Part shown: positions 42,382 to 50,732 of the stretch, in pieces
Position numbering within the stretch: the stretch's first letter is position 1
Layout: the number at the start of each line of letters is the position of its first letter
Origin: Planctomycetaceae bacterium
GTDB lineage: Bacteria; Planctomycetota; Planctomycetia; Planctomycetales; Planctomycetaceae
Assembly (NCBI GenBank): GCA_021732995.1
Contig: JAKFWA010000040.1
Span: 62,001 to 126,000 of the forward strand
Length of the DNA stretch: 64,000 nt
Reading direction: 5' to 3'
The notes under the pieces: generated by a model
What the model was told of the DNA's origin: nothing
What the model saw: the letters and a program-made list of their open reading frames with translations, nothing else
Database searches by the model: none
Translations under genes and position numbers: made by a program

Positions 42382-42990
42382 ATGCAGCGCCCTTCTTTGA
42401 ATTCTCCAATACAGCTCAACCGGCGTCGTCGGCTGGGCGTAATCGCGCTGGAATTCATCATCTGCATGCCGGTTCTGTTCATCGCCACCCTAGCCTGCTT
42501 TGAGTTTGCGTTTATCGGGCTTGTGCTGCAGGTTGGCAGTGCGGCTGTCATCGAAGGTGCGCGCGAAGGTGCTAAGTCCTACTCGGCAGCGCTTCCATTC
42601 GATAACAATCCGCCCGGGTTTGGTGATCCAACGTCGAGCGACGACATTGCGGACAAGATTACACTGGCGATGGATCAGTATCTCGCCGTGCACGGCATCG
42701 AACTGCGAATGCCCGGCATCAATGACGACCTGACGCGCGCGAACGCTTTCATTCGCATCGAACGCGGAGTCAACACGGCCGAACGCGGCGACGTGACTCT
42801 CTCGGCGCTCTGCCCTAGAACGGGGGCTGCTCCCGGTCCGAACGAAATTGTCGTGACGCTGGGCTTCCCGCTGGTCGATAATGCCAGTCCGCAAGGGCTC
42901 GGCAACCCGGTGGGAGATTGGCTCGCACCGTACGGTTTGTCTTTCGTCGGCTACCGCTTCACGCTGAGCTCCCGCGCTGTTCTGGAGTAA
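42382..42990 (+). CDS. TadE-like pseudopilin (second)
   Basis: A 202-residue pseudopilin. RRRRLG ends at Gly19, and VIALEF follows, with Glu24 at +5. A long hydrophobic helix spans about residues 25-45. The mature part is longer than the copy at 256-699 and includes an amphipathic segment GSAAVIEGAREGAKSYSAALPF plus a beta-rich tail ending FTLSSRAVLE. It follows the Flp-like gene by 88 bases and ends 3 bases before the next start, so the three are probably one operon. Surface pilus assembly is the likely role. Confidence 0.83.
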   Translation: MQRPSLNSPIQLNRRRRLGVIALEFIICMPVLFIATLACFEFAFIGLVLQVGSAAVIEGAREGAKSYSAALPFDNNPPGFGDPTSSDDIADKITLAMDQYLAVHGIELRMPGINDDLTRANAFIRIERGVNTAERGDVTLSALCPRTGAAPGPNEIVVTLGFPLVDNASPQGLGNPVGDWLAPYGLSFVGYRFTLSSRAVLE

Positions 42991-42993
42991 TGC

Positions 42994-43176
42994 ATGCAGC
43001 CGGTCATCCAGGATTTCATCTCCTGGTTTTGTCGCTTCGTGATGGTGTCCGCCGTGCTGCTGGTGGCCGTGCATCTGTTCGCCGAGCGCCGCCGGGCGAA
43101 GCTGAAAGCCAAGGCCAAGCAGGCTCAGCCTCAGGGCGGAATGAAGGTCATCACGCGGAATGCAGATCCGAGATAA
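42994..43176 (+). CDS. one-helix small membrane protein
   Basis: A 60-residue protein with one hydrophobic helix (about residues 8-29, FISWFCRFVMVSAVLLVAVHLF) and a basic cytoplasmic tail (ERRRAKLKAKAKQ). It lacks a prepilin cleavage motif, so it is not itself a pilin. Its start lies 3 bases after the TadE-like stop, which makes translational coupling likely and ties it to the pilin group. No family is recognised. Confidence 0.65.
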   Translation: MQPVIQDFISWFCRFVMVSAVLLVAVHLFAERRRAKLKAKAKQAQPQGGMKVITRNADPR

Positions 43177-43280
43177 GGCAGCGGCTCGACGCGCGTGATG
43201 AAGTAGCCGCAGCAAGGGAATGAGAAGCGACCGCGGGGCGCGAAACGCTTTCACGCTCGCGCCCGGTCGGAAGCAATCGG

Positions 43281-43907
43281 CTACTCCTGACGAGCCTTGC
43301 GGCGGGTCTTGGTTTCCTTCACAGCAGGAGCGGCTTCGGACTTCTGGCATTCGCAGTCCTGAGCTGACTGCTTCTTCTGCACTTCCTGAGTGGTGATTTC
43401 TTCAACCAGCACGTTGTCGTCGGCTTCGACCAGCGCGTACACCTGCGGTTGAGGTGCATAGGCAGCTTGAGGCGGCGCGGCCGTGAACTGCTGGGGTTGC
43501 TCGAAGACCTGGAAGCTGGCGGCTCCTAAGTCTGTTTCTTGCACTGCCTGGTCCGAGAAACCGGAGAACCGGGCTCGACCGCTGCTCACTGCAGTGGAAG
43601 TCTGACGGAATCCAGACCCGGCTTTGAAAGCTCCGAAGGTCGTACCACTCGAAACGCCACCGTTCACGCAGCCAGGAATGCCAATCTGCGTGGTTCCGTT
43701 CGACGTGTAGCCACTGACGGAATAACTCTGATCGAACGAACGAATCGCGCGGGCGAAGTCGTCGAGTTCGTCGTTGAGCGCGTTCGAGGTGCTGGCGATT
43801 CCGCCAACCAAAGCGAGGGTTCCGACGGTCCCCACCATGACGTGTTCCAGCGTGACGGTCGCACCGACCTCGTCGCGCCACAATGTCTGCAGCAATCGAG
43901 TCAACAT
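43281..43907 (-). CDS. Flp-like pilin with a long C-terminal tail
   Basis: A 208-residue protein whose N terminus resembles Flp pilins: WRDEVGATVTLEHVMVGTVGTLALVGGIAS. A presumed leader ends at Gly15, but the acidic residue is Glu21, one place later than usual. The mature helix is followed by ~155 residues not seen in normal Flp proteins: a Ser/Thr/Gly-rich part, a Pro/Gln-rich part (FEQPQQFTAAPPQAAYAPQPQ), and a basic tail with DCECQK. It converges on the pilin operon. The ATG at 43907 has GGAG 6-7 bases upstream. A cell-surface or stalk component is possible. Confidence 0.72.
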   Translation of the reverse strand: MLTRLLQTLWRDEVGATVTLEHVMVGTVGTLALVGGIASTSNALNDELDDFARAIRSFDQSYSVSGYTSNGTTQIGIPGCVNGGVSSGTTFGAFKAGSGFRQTSTAVSSGRARFSGFSDQAVQETDLGAASFQVFEQPQQFTAAPPQAAYAPQPQVYALVEADDNVLVEEITTQEVQKKQSAQDCECQKSEAAPAVKETKTRRKARQE

Positions 43908-43989
43908 GTTCTCTCTCCAAGCAAGGGCACTGGTGTCTCTCTTCTGCGGCCCAAAGACGTCTCTCACGCGTCGATGGACCGCCACATAA

Positions 43990-44003
43990 TGTCAAAATAG
44001 ACA
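43990..44003. promoter_or_regulatory. palindromic TGTC-N6-GACA element, copy 2
   Basis: The same 14-mer as at 22702-22715, here reading TGTCAAAATAGACA on the plus strand. It lies in the 312-base divergent gap between the long pilin-like gene (minus) and the PQQ propeller gene (plus), 83 bases from the former. The rest of that gap shows no gene. Confidence 0.3.
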
Positions 44004-44219
44004 AATTACACAGAATGAGCAATACGCGTTCTGTTCCGGTTGTGCGGATTGTGCCGATTAGTTGGCCTCCCATTCGCGTTGGCGAAGGTGCCTGTAACTA
44101 CTGATCTGACTTGCCGATACAGCGAAAAATGGCCATTATCGCCGGATCGGTCGTCCTCAGTCGCAGACGCGTCAGCGACCAAATCACGGCCGGACCTTCT
44201 GACTCTGGTGAGGTGCTCT

Positions 44220-45464
44220 ATGTTGCGACGGTTCGTAGCGGCGGCGGTCTTGGCGACGTTGATGAACGGTTCAGGCCAAGCCGAAAACTGGTCCCGCTTT
44301 CGAGGCGATGACGGCACTGGAGTCAGCGCTCAAAAAGGTCTGCCGTTGACGTGGAGCGATGGCAATTACGCCTGGAACATCGAACTACCCGGCGAAGGCC
44401 ACGCGGCACCGATCATCTGGGAGAAGACGCTCTTCACAACGTCCGCAACCGATCAGGGCAAAACCCGGCTGCTGATCTGTCTGGACGCCGAAACCGGAGC
44501 GGAACGATGGACGAGGTCCATCGGGATGAATGTCAGCGTCAAACATCCGAAAAGCAGTTGGGCGTCCAGCACCCCTGTCACCGACGGCAAACTGGTCTAC
44601 GTGGCATTTGCAGACGAGGAGAAGTACCTCGTCAACGCTTACGATTTCGACGGCAAACTAGTCTGGCGACGTGATGTTGGTCCCTTCGAAAGTCAGCATA
44701 ATTTAGGGGTTTCCCTGATGCTGTTCGAAGACATGCTCATCGTTCCCAATGAGCAGGATGGGCCCAGTTCCATGATCGCCCTAGACAAACGCACGGGCGA
44801 AACTCGCTGGCGACAACTGATGGAGATCGCGCGAGTTTCGTACTCGACGCCCATCATCGTGCCGGATGCTCAGCAGCAGCCTCAGTTGATCTGCGCGAGC
44901 CAGGCGATGGGCATTACCAGCTTGAATCCTCGAACCGGCAAGCTGAACTGGGCGAGTGGCAAGTTCCCGCTGCGGACGGTCGCTTCACCGGTTTTCGCCG
45001 ACGGACTCCTGATTGCGTCCTGCGGCCAGGGCGGTGCGTTCGGAGTGCTTCAGATTGCGGTGGAAGCTGCGGGGAAACTGGACGAAGAGGGGCGGCCCAA
45101 AATTGCATGGCAGCGCAAGAAGACAATTCCTTATGTCCCAACACCGATCGCTTACGAGGGTCACCTTTACGAATGGGGCGATCAGGGAATCGTCTGCTGT
45201 GTCGATCTGAAGACAGGTCAGGACGTCTGGACCAAGCGCATTGGCGGCAACTTCAGCGGTTCACCATTGTGCATTGATGGCAAAATTTATGCGGCTGCGG
45301 AAGATGGTGAAGTCATTGTGATCAAGGCTGCTCCCGTTTATGAAGAGCTCGGTCGCACCAAACTCGGAGATCCGAGTCACGCAACTCCGGCGGTTGCGAA
45401 TGGTCGCCTGTACTTCCGGACTTTCCACCGGCTGATGTGTTTGCAGGCGAAGCCCGGGAACTAG
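44220..45464 (+). CDS. exported PQQ-like beta-propeller protein
   Basis: A 414-residue exported protein. The signal peptide is about residues 1-21 (RRFVAAAVLATLMNGSGQAE). The mature part starts with the typical NWSRFRGDDGTGVSAQKGLPLTWSD, then repeats of the PQQ/pyrrolo-quinoline propeller type: LLICLDAETGAERWTRSIG, YLVNAYDFDGKLVWRRDVG, MIALDKRTGETRWRQ, ITSLNPRTGKLNW and VCCVDLKTGQDVWTKRIGG. Many planctomycete proteins of this type lack the PQQ-binding residues and may be scaffolds. Enzyme activity is not supported. The ATG at 44220 has GAGG 7-8 bases upstream. Confidence 0.9.
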   Translation: MLRRFVAAAVLATLMNGSGQAENWSRFRGDDGTGVSAQKGLPLTWSDGNYAWNIELPGEGHAAPIIWEKTLFTTSATDQGKTRLLICLDAETGAERWTRSIGMNVSVKHPKSSWASSTPVTDGKLVYVAFADEEKYLVNAYDFDGKLVWRRDVGPFESQHNLGVSLMLFEDMLIVPNEQDGPSSMIALDKRTGETRWRQLMEIARVSYSTPIIVPDAQQQPQLICASQAMGITSLNPRTGKLNWASGKFPLRTVASPVFADGLLIASCGQGGAFGVLQIAVEAAGKLDEEGRPKIAWQRKKTIPYVPTPIAYEGHLYEWGDQGIVCCVDLKTGQDVWTKRIGGNFSGSPLCIDGKIYAAAEDGEVIVIKAAPVYEELGRTKLGDPSHATPAVANGRLYFRTFHRLMCLQAKPGN

Positions 45465-45467
45465 CAT

Positions 45468-45486
45468 CACAGACGTTTCGTCTGTG
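45468..45486 (+). terminator. short hairpin after the PQQ propeller gene
   Basis: CACAGACG, loop TTT, CGTCTGTG forms an 8-pair stem 4 bases after the stop codon, followed by TCTGTTCT. A weak intrinsic terminator is the likely reading. Confidence 0.5.
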
Positions 45487-45598
45487 TCTGTTCTCTGCGA
45501 CTCGATTTGGGCGTGCGTTCGCTCGGTTACTGCGCCTACAAACAACATCCACGACGGGCCATTTTACTCCTTGTTGCATTTGCTGAGTGAGGTGGATG

Positions 45599-46039
45599 AT
45601 GGCCGCGTGGCGTGGAGGGCCGTGTCCTGACTGTGGTCAGGATGTGCCGGCCAATGTTGTTCATTGCCAGTTCTGCCGGGCGTTGCTGAATTCCGATTTG
45701 AGGGAGGCAGAAGTGGTTGTTCCCAAGTATTTTGAATTGCAGGAGATCGGCTCCGTGATTTCAGTTCCGGTTACTGGTTATCACGTGCTCTGTCCGCACT
45801 GCGAACGAGAGTTGAGGATCAACAAGAAGTACGCCGGGTGTCCCGTGGCCTGCAAGTTCTGCAGCGGCCAGTTCAAGCTGGACATCACGAACCCGCGCGT
45901 CAAAACGAAGGCGTTCTACCTCGACTGCCCGCACTGCGAAAAAGAATTGCGAGTGGCTCCCAAGTATCTGGGGATGAAGGTCGCCTGTAAGCTGTGCGGC
46001 GGCCACGTTGAAATCGTGTCGGGGAATGGGTCGGCTTAG
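45599..46039 (+). CDS. triple zinc-ribbon protein
   Basis: A 146-residue soluble protein with three CxxC pairs of zinc-ribbon type: CPDCG with CQFC near the N terminus, CPHC with CKFC in the middle, and CPHC with CKLC near the C terminus. The second and third repeats are close copies (CPHCERELRINKKYAGCPVACKFC and CPHCEKELRVAPKYLGMKVACKLC), so they arose by internal duplication. A nucleic-acid or protein-binding role is likely. I use the second of two adjacent ATGs, with GAGG 7 bases upstream. A sulfatase gene follows. Confidence 0.75.
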   Translation: MAAWRGGPCPDCGQDVPANVVHCQFCRALLNSDLREAEVVVPKYFELQEIGSVISVPVTGYHVLCPHCERELRINKKYAGCPVACKFCSGQFKLDITNPRVKTKAFYLDCPHCEKELRVAPKYLGMKVACKLCGGHVEIVSGNGSA

Positions 46040-46090
46040 TTGCCCGGCTCTCACGGAGTTCGGCAGATTCGTGGCTGATGAGGATTCACC

Positions 46091-47974
46091 ATGCCACGAA
46101 TCGTTGCGATTGTGCTGGCCGCCGTGTGGTTGCTGTGCGGCCAACGCGTCTGGTCTCAAGATGCACCGCGACCGAACATCCTGTGGATCACCAGCGAGGA
46201 CAACGGCCCTCACCTGGGCTGCTACGGTGACGCCTACGCGACCACTCCGCAGTTGGATGCTTTGGCCGCGAAAGGGCTGCGTTATCTGACCTGTTGGTCG
46301 AACGCCCCCGTCTGCGCACCCGCCCGGACGACGATCATTACGGGCGTCTATCCGACATCGACCGGGTCAGAGCACATGCGGTCGAACGTGCGGATGCCAG
46401 GCTTCATGAAGATGTATCCGCAGATACTCCGCGAAGCGGGCTATTACTGCACCAACAATAGCAAAGAGGACTACAACCTCGAAAAGCCGCCGGGCGTCTG
46501 GGATGAGTCTTCCGGCAAAGCCCACTGGAAGAACCGCCGGTCGGGGCAGCCGTTCTTTGCGATCTTCAATCACACCGTCACTCACGAGAGCCAGATTCGC
46601 AAACGGCCGCATCGCGCGGTGCATGACCCGGCGAAGGTTCGGATTCCGGCCTATCACCCTGACACCCCGGAAGTGCGACAGGATTGGGCGCAGTACTACG
46701 ACAACCTCACAACGCTGGACGGTCTGGTCGGCAAGAACCTGCAGGAGTTGGCTGAAGCCGGACTCGCCGAGAACACGATCGTCTTCTACTTCGGCGATCA
46801 TGGATCTGGCATGCCGCGCAGCAAACGCTCGCCGTGCGATTCGGGGTTGCACGTGCCGTTGCTGGTCTACATTCCGGAGAGGTTCGCGCACCTGCGACCG
46901 AAGGAGTATCAGCAGGGCGGCACGTCCGATCGGCTGGTGAGCTTTGTTGACCTCGCTCCGACTCTCTTGAGCTTAGTCGGCATGAAGCCCGCCGAATGGA
47001 TGCAAGGGCATGCCTTTGCTGGCCAGCATGACGCCGGGCCTCAGCAGTACCTGTTCGGCTTTCGTGGCCGCATGGATGAACGGCTCGATCTGATCCGCAG
47101 CGTTCGCGATCAACGCTACGTCTACGTGCGTCAGTTCATGCCGCACAAGCCGTACGGACAACACGTCTCATACATGTTTGAGACACCAACGACGCGCGTC
47201 TGGAAGCAGTTGTTCGATGCTGGCAAGCTCAACGCCGCGCAGTCTGTGTTCTTCCAACGAAAGGCACCAGAAGAACTCTATGACCTGCAGTCCGACCCGG
47301 ACGAAGTCCACAATCTGGCCGGGCGGCCTGAGCATCAGGCGACTCTGGAACGCCTTCGAGGGGCGCAGCGAGACCTTGTGTTCAAGATTCGCGATGTCGG
47401 CTTCTTGCCCGAGAACGAGATCCACACACGTTCTGTGAACTCGTCGCCGTACGAAGTCGGCCACGATGATACGGATTATCCTCTGAAACGAGTTTTCGAG
47501 ACCGCCGAACTCGCAGCGAGCGATCGAGCGAACAGCGCCGAATCGCTGGGCAAGCTCCTGAAAGATGCCGACAGCGCCGTGCGTTACTGGGCCGCGCTCG
47601 GGCTGTTGATCCGGCAAGAGAAAGGGGTTGGTGCTGCTCGCAACGAACTGCGCGCCGCGTTGGAAGATACATCGCCGAGCGTACGAATCGTCGCCGCGCA
47701 GGCATTGGCTCAGTACGGCGAGCCTGCCGACGTTCCGAAGTGTCTTGATGTTCTGGTCGAATTGGCCGATGTCAAACAGCAGAAGATTTACATCGCGGTG
47801 CAGGCACTGAACGCTCTGGATGAACTCGACGAAAAAACTCGACCGGCAATTGATGCGATCCGTTCATTGCCCTCTGGTGACAAGTCCACTCCGCAGCGTT
47901 TGGGTGACTACATTCAACGATTGAAGACAAAGACGCTGGGCGATCTGACAAGCAGCAATGAGCAGAACAAATAG
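46091..47974 (+). CDS. exported type I sulfatase with HEAT-like tail
   Basis: A 627-residue exported enzyme. The signal peptide ends near residue 23. The sulfatase domain begins RPNILWITSEDNGPHLGCYGD, and the formylglycine signature C-x-P-x-R is C75-A-P-A-R79. Metal-site motifs NHTVTHESQ and VFYFGDHGSGMPRSKRS follow. The C-terminal ~130 residues are helical repeats of HEAT type (AESLGKLLKDADSAVRYWAALGLLI, and PSVRIVAAQALAQYG). Such enzymes remove sulfate esters from algal or animal polysaccharides, a common planctomycete trait. The substrate is unknown. A formylglycine-generating enzyme must be encoded elsewhere. Confidence 0.93.
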   Translation: MPRIVAIVLAAVWLLCGQRVWSQDAPRPNILWITSEDNGPHLGCYGDAYATTPQLDALAAKGLRYLTCWSNAPVCAPARTTIITGVYPTSTGSEHMRSNVRMPGFMKMYPQILREAGYYCTNNSKEDYNLEKPPGVWDESSGKAHWKNRRSGQPFFAIFNHTVTHESQIRKRPHRAVHDPAKVRIPAYHPDTPEVRQDWAQYYDNLTTLDGLVGKNLQELAEAGLAENTIVFYFGDHGSGMPRSKRSPCDSGLHVPLLVYIPERFAHLRPKEYQQGGTSDRLVSFVDLAPTLLSLVGMKPAEWMQGHAFAGQHDAGPQQYLFGFRGRMDERLDLIRSVRDQRYVYVRQFMPHKPYGQHVSYMFETPTTRVWKQLFDAGKLNAAQSVFFQRKAPEELYDLQSDPDEVHNLAGRPEHQATLERLRGAQRDLVFKIRDVGFLPENEIHTRSVNSSPYEVGHDDTDYPLKRVFETAELAASDRANSAESLGKLLKDADSAVRYWAALGLLIRQEKGVGAARNELRAALEDTSPSVRIVAAQALAQYGEPADVPKCLDVLVELADVKQQKIYIAVQALNALDELDEKTRPAIDAIRSLPSGDKSTPQRLGDYIQRLKTKTLGDLTSSNEQNK

Positions 47975-48049
47975 CCCGATGATAGAACTCGCACCGAGAC
48001 GCGAAATGAGCAACCACCTCAACGGAGTGCACGTGAAAGCCAGCAACTG

Positions 48050-49201
48050 ATGGCGAACGACAAGAACAAGCAGAAACATCGCATCTCGTTCCGCAAGAAT
48101 CGCGGCAACCGGTCGCGGCAGGTGGACTTCACTCGTGAAGTCGATCTGTCGTCCGAAGACGACGAGCAGACGTCGCGAGTTGTCGATTTGCCGCACACTG
48201 AGCGCCTTACCGGCAAGGGCGCGCTGACTCGCAACCGCACCGTGATCGCCGAGACTGACGAGGCGGGCGAACTCGTGTTGGACGTTGATGTCGCGAGCTG
48301 TTTGCGTGGTCGCGTGTTGTCGCCGATCGGGTTGAACTCGTTAGTGCAGAGCGAAGATGGCCGACTGTTTGAATGTACCGTGCGTCGGCTGGTACGCACG
48401 ATGGCTCGCGACGGCCGCAATGCCATCGTTGCAGGCGACTGGGTCTTGTTCGAACCACAGAGCGATCGACTCGGCGTGATCCAGCGCGTTGAACCTCGCA
48501 AGACCACACTGGGTCGAGGTTCGAAGCGGCATGAGCACATCATCGTCGCAAACATTGATCAGATTGTGATTGTGGTCTCAGCCAACGAACCGCCGCTGAA
48601 GCCCAGCTTGATCGATCGTTTCATCATCAGCGCGACCAAAGGTGGCGCTGGAGTTTTGATCTGCATCAACAAGGCAGACCTGGTCGATCCCGCGGAACTG
48701 CAGATGCTGATTGGCATCTATGGCCGCATCGGCTGTCAGGTCGTGCTGGTCAGCGCTTCGACCGGGGCTGGCATGGATCGACTGCGGACGTTGCTGCGCG
48801 ATCGCCAGTCGGTGTTCACGGGACAGAGCGGCGTCGGCAAATCGTCGCTGCTGAATACCATTCAGCCCGGCTTGGCCCGAGCCACTGGTGAAGTCAGCAA
48901 CTGGACTCAAAAGGGTAAACACACGACCCGCACGGCAGTGCTGATGCCCTTGGCCACCGGGGGGTGGGTGGTGGATACGCCGGGCATTCGCCAGATGGAA
49001 TTGTGGGACGTGTTGCCTGAGGAAGTGGAAGGCTACTTCGTCGAGTTCCGGCCGTTCGTGTCGTATTGCCAGTTTCCCGATTGCTCACACACTCACGAGA
49101 AACAATGTCGCGTCAAGCAGGCGGTGCGCAGCGGGCTAATCGCGGCGGCACGCTATGAAAGTTATCTCCGAATTCTGTCCGGCCAGGATGAAGACGACTG
49201 A
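48050..49201 (+). CDS. rsgA: ribosome small-subunit GTPase RsgA
   Basis: A circularly permuted GTPase that assists late 30S maturation. The permuted order is clear: G4 NKAD (207-210) comes before G1 GQSGVGKSS (258-266), then G3 DTPG (309-312). An N-terminal OB fold spans about residues 85-150, preceded by an unusually long charged extension (~55 residues, RISFRKNRGNRSRQVDF). The C-terminal zinc site is C340, C345, H347 and C353. The 383-residue length fits the family with that extension. The ATG at 48050 is used. No operon partner is evident. Confidence 0.97.
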   Translation: MANDKNKQKHRISFRKNRGNRSRQVDFTREVDLSSEDDEQTSRVVDLPHTERLTGKGALTRNRTVIAETDEAGELVLDVDVASCLRGRVLSPIGLNSLVQSEDGRLFECTVRRLVRTMARDGRNAIVAGDWVLFEPQSDRLGVIQRVEPRKTTLGRGSKRHEHIIVANIDQIVIVVSANEPPLKPSLIDRFIISATKGGAGVLICINKADLVDPAELQMLIGIYGRIGCQVVLVSASTGAGMDRLRTLLRDRQSVFTGQSGVGKSSLLNTIQPGLARATGEVSNWTQKGKHTTRTAVLMPLATGGWVVDTPGIRQMELWDVLPEEVEGYFVEFRPFVSYCQFPDCSHTHEKQCRVKQAVRSGLIAAARYESYLRILSGQDEDD

Positions 49202-49316
49202 GCGAGTTTGAGCCGGGCTGCTTGCGAAAGCTCCGTGAGTGATGCAACGATCGACTGTGCTCTGGCGCTTAATGGCATCACACATCGACGATCACATCGT
49301 CGCAAGGAGACAGCGC

Positions 49317-50714
49317 ATGGCAGGGTTGAACCGGCGAGACTTCATCCAGGAAACGCTTCTGACGACTGCGGCCGGCTGGTCGCTGTCGGCCTCTCGACTC
49401 TTGAACGCCGCCGATACGAGCGCCGGAAGTTTGCATGTCGCTCCCTTCCGCTTTGATGTCACCCCGCCGTTTGGACATTCCTGCTGCGGTGGCTGGATCA
49501 AGCCCATTGAAGCTGTTGACGATACGCAAGAGGCTGTCGGCGTCGTGTTGCTCGGCGCTGGCAAGCCGATTGTCTTGTGTGCGGTCGATTGGACCGGCCT
49601 GTTGAATGAAGCGCATGTCGAATGGCGAACCGCGTTGGCTCAAGCGGCGGGAACAACTCCTGATCGAGTCGCCGTGCACTGCGTGCATCAGCACAACGCG
49701 CCGTTCGCGTGCCTCGAAGCCGAACGCATCGTTTCGGCCGAAGGCGATCTCCCACACATCGTGATGGTCGACTTCTTCAAGCGATGTCTGGACCAGGCGC
49801 GACAAGCCGTTGAGAAGGCGATCCCGAAAGCTCGCGCGGTGACGCACATTGGCTGGGGCCAAGGTGAGGTCAAAGAAGTTGCCAGCAATCGACGAGTGCA
49901 TCGCGACGCGAATGGCAAGATCATCGCCATGCGCGGCAGCGCGTCGAAGGACGAAAAGCTGCGAGCGCTGCCCGAAGGTTTGATCGATCCCTTCTGCAAG
50001 ACCATCGCGTTCTTCGATAACGACAAGAAAGTGGCGGCGCTGCATTACTACGCTTGCCACCCGATGAGCTACTACGCGGACGGTCGAGCCAGCAGTGACT
50101 TCGCCGGGTTGGCTCGCAAGCAACGTCAACTGGACGAGCCCGATTGCACCCATCTCTACTTCACGGGCTGTTCGGGCAACATCGCTGCCGGAAAGTACAA
50201 CGATGGCTCCAAGGAACTGCGTCCCATCCTGACGAAGCGGCTTTACGAGGGGATTGTGGCCTCAGAGGCCAAGTTCGAAAAAGCCGCCGTCAAAACGCTC
50301 AACTGGAAGACCGCCGAGGCGTTGCCGCCGCCGCTGAAGACTCTGGATGCCGAAGCTCTCGCCAAGCGGATCGCGACCAAGACCGAGGCTGTCGTAAATC
50401 GCAACCGGCCTTCGTATCAGCTTGCCTGGCTGCGTCGTTCGGCCAAGAAGATCCCGATCGTGCTCAGCTCATTGCATATCGGCGATGTGAAGCTGCTGCA
50501 TCTGCCGGCGGAGTCGTTCATTGAATATCAGCTGCGCGCCCAAGGTCTACAGAAGGACAACTTCGTCTGCGTCGCCGCTTACGGAGATGGCGGTCCGTGG
50601 TACATCCCGACTAAAGAGGAGTATCCAGCAGGCGGCTACGAAGTGAGCGTCGCCTTCTGTGAACCGGACATCGATGACATCCTAACCGCCGGAATGCGTG
50701 AGATTCTGGCTTGA
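49317..50714 (+). CDS. exported ceramidase-like hypothetical protein
   Basis: A 465-residue protein with a Tat-type signal (LNRRDFIQETLLTTAAGWSLSASRLL). The mature part resembles neutral/alkaline ceramidases: LHVAPFRFDVTPPFG, VAVHCVHQHNAPFA with the expected zinc His residues, YYACHPMSYY, and FTGCSGNIAAG. The C-terminal lobe ends VCVAAYGDGGPWYIPTKEEYPAGGYEVS. Amide or lipid hydrolysis outside the cytoplasm is plausible, but many planctomycete members are uncharacterised. The ATG at 49317 has a strong AAGGAGA about 7 bases upstream; longer frames are rejected. Confidence 0.85.
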   Translation: MAGLNRRDFIQETLLTTAAGWSLSASRLLNAADTSAGSLHVAPFRFDVTPPFGHSCCGGWIKPIEAVDDTQEAVGVVLLGAGKPIVLCAVDWTGLLNEAHVEWRTALAQAAGTTPDRVAVHCVHQHNAPFACLEAERIVSAEGDLPHIVMVDFFKRCLDQARQAVEKAIPKARAVTHIGWGQGEVKEVASNRRVHRDANGKIIAMRGSASKDEKLRALPEGLIDPFCKTIAFFDNDKKVAALHYYACHPMSYYADGRASSDFAGLARKQRQLDEPDCTHLYFTGCSGNIAAGKYNDGSKELRPILTKRLYEGIVASEAKFEKAAVKTLNWKTAEALPPPLKTLDAEALAKRIATKTEAVVNRNRPSYQLAWLRRSAKKIPIVLSSLHIGDVKLLHLPAESFIEYQLRAQGLQKDNFVCVAAYGDGGPWYIPTKEEYPAGGYEVSVAFCEPDIDDILTAGMREILA

Positions 50715-50732
50715 TGGGCAAGGTCAGTTAAC

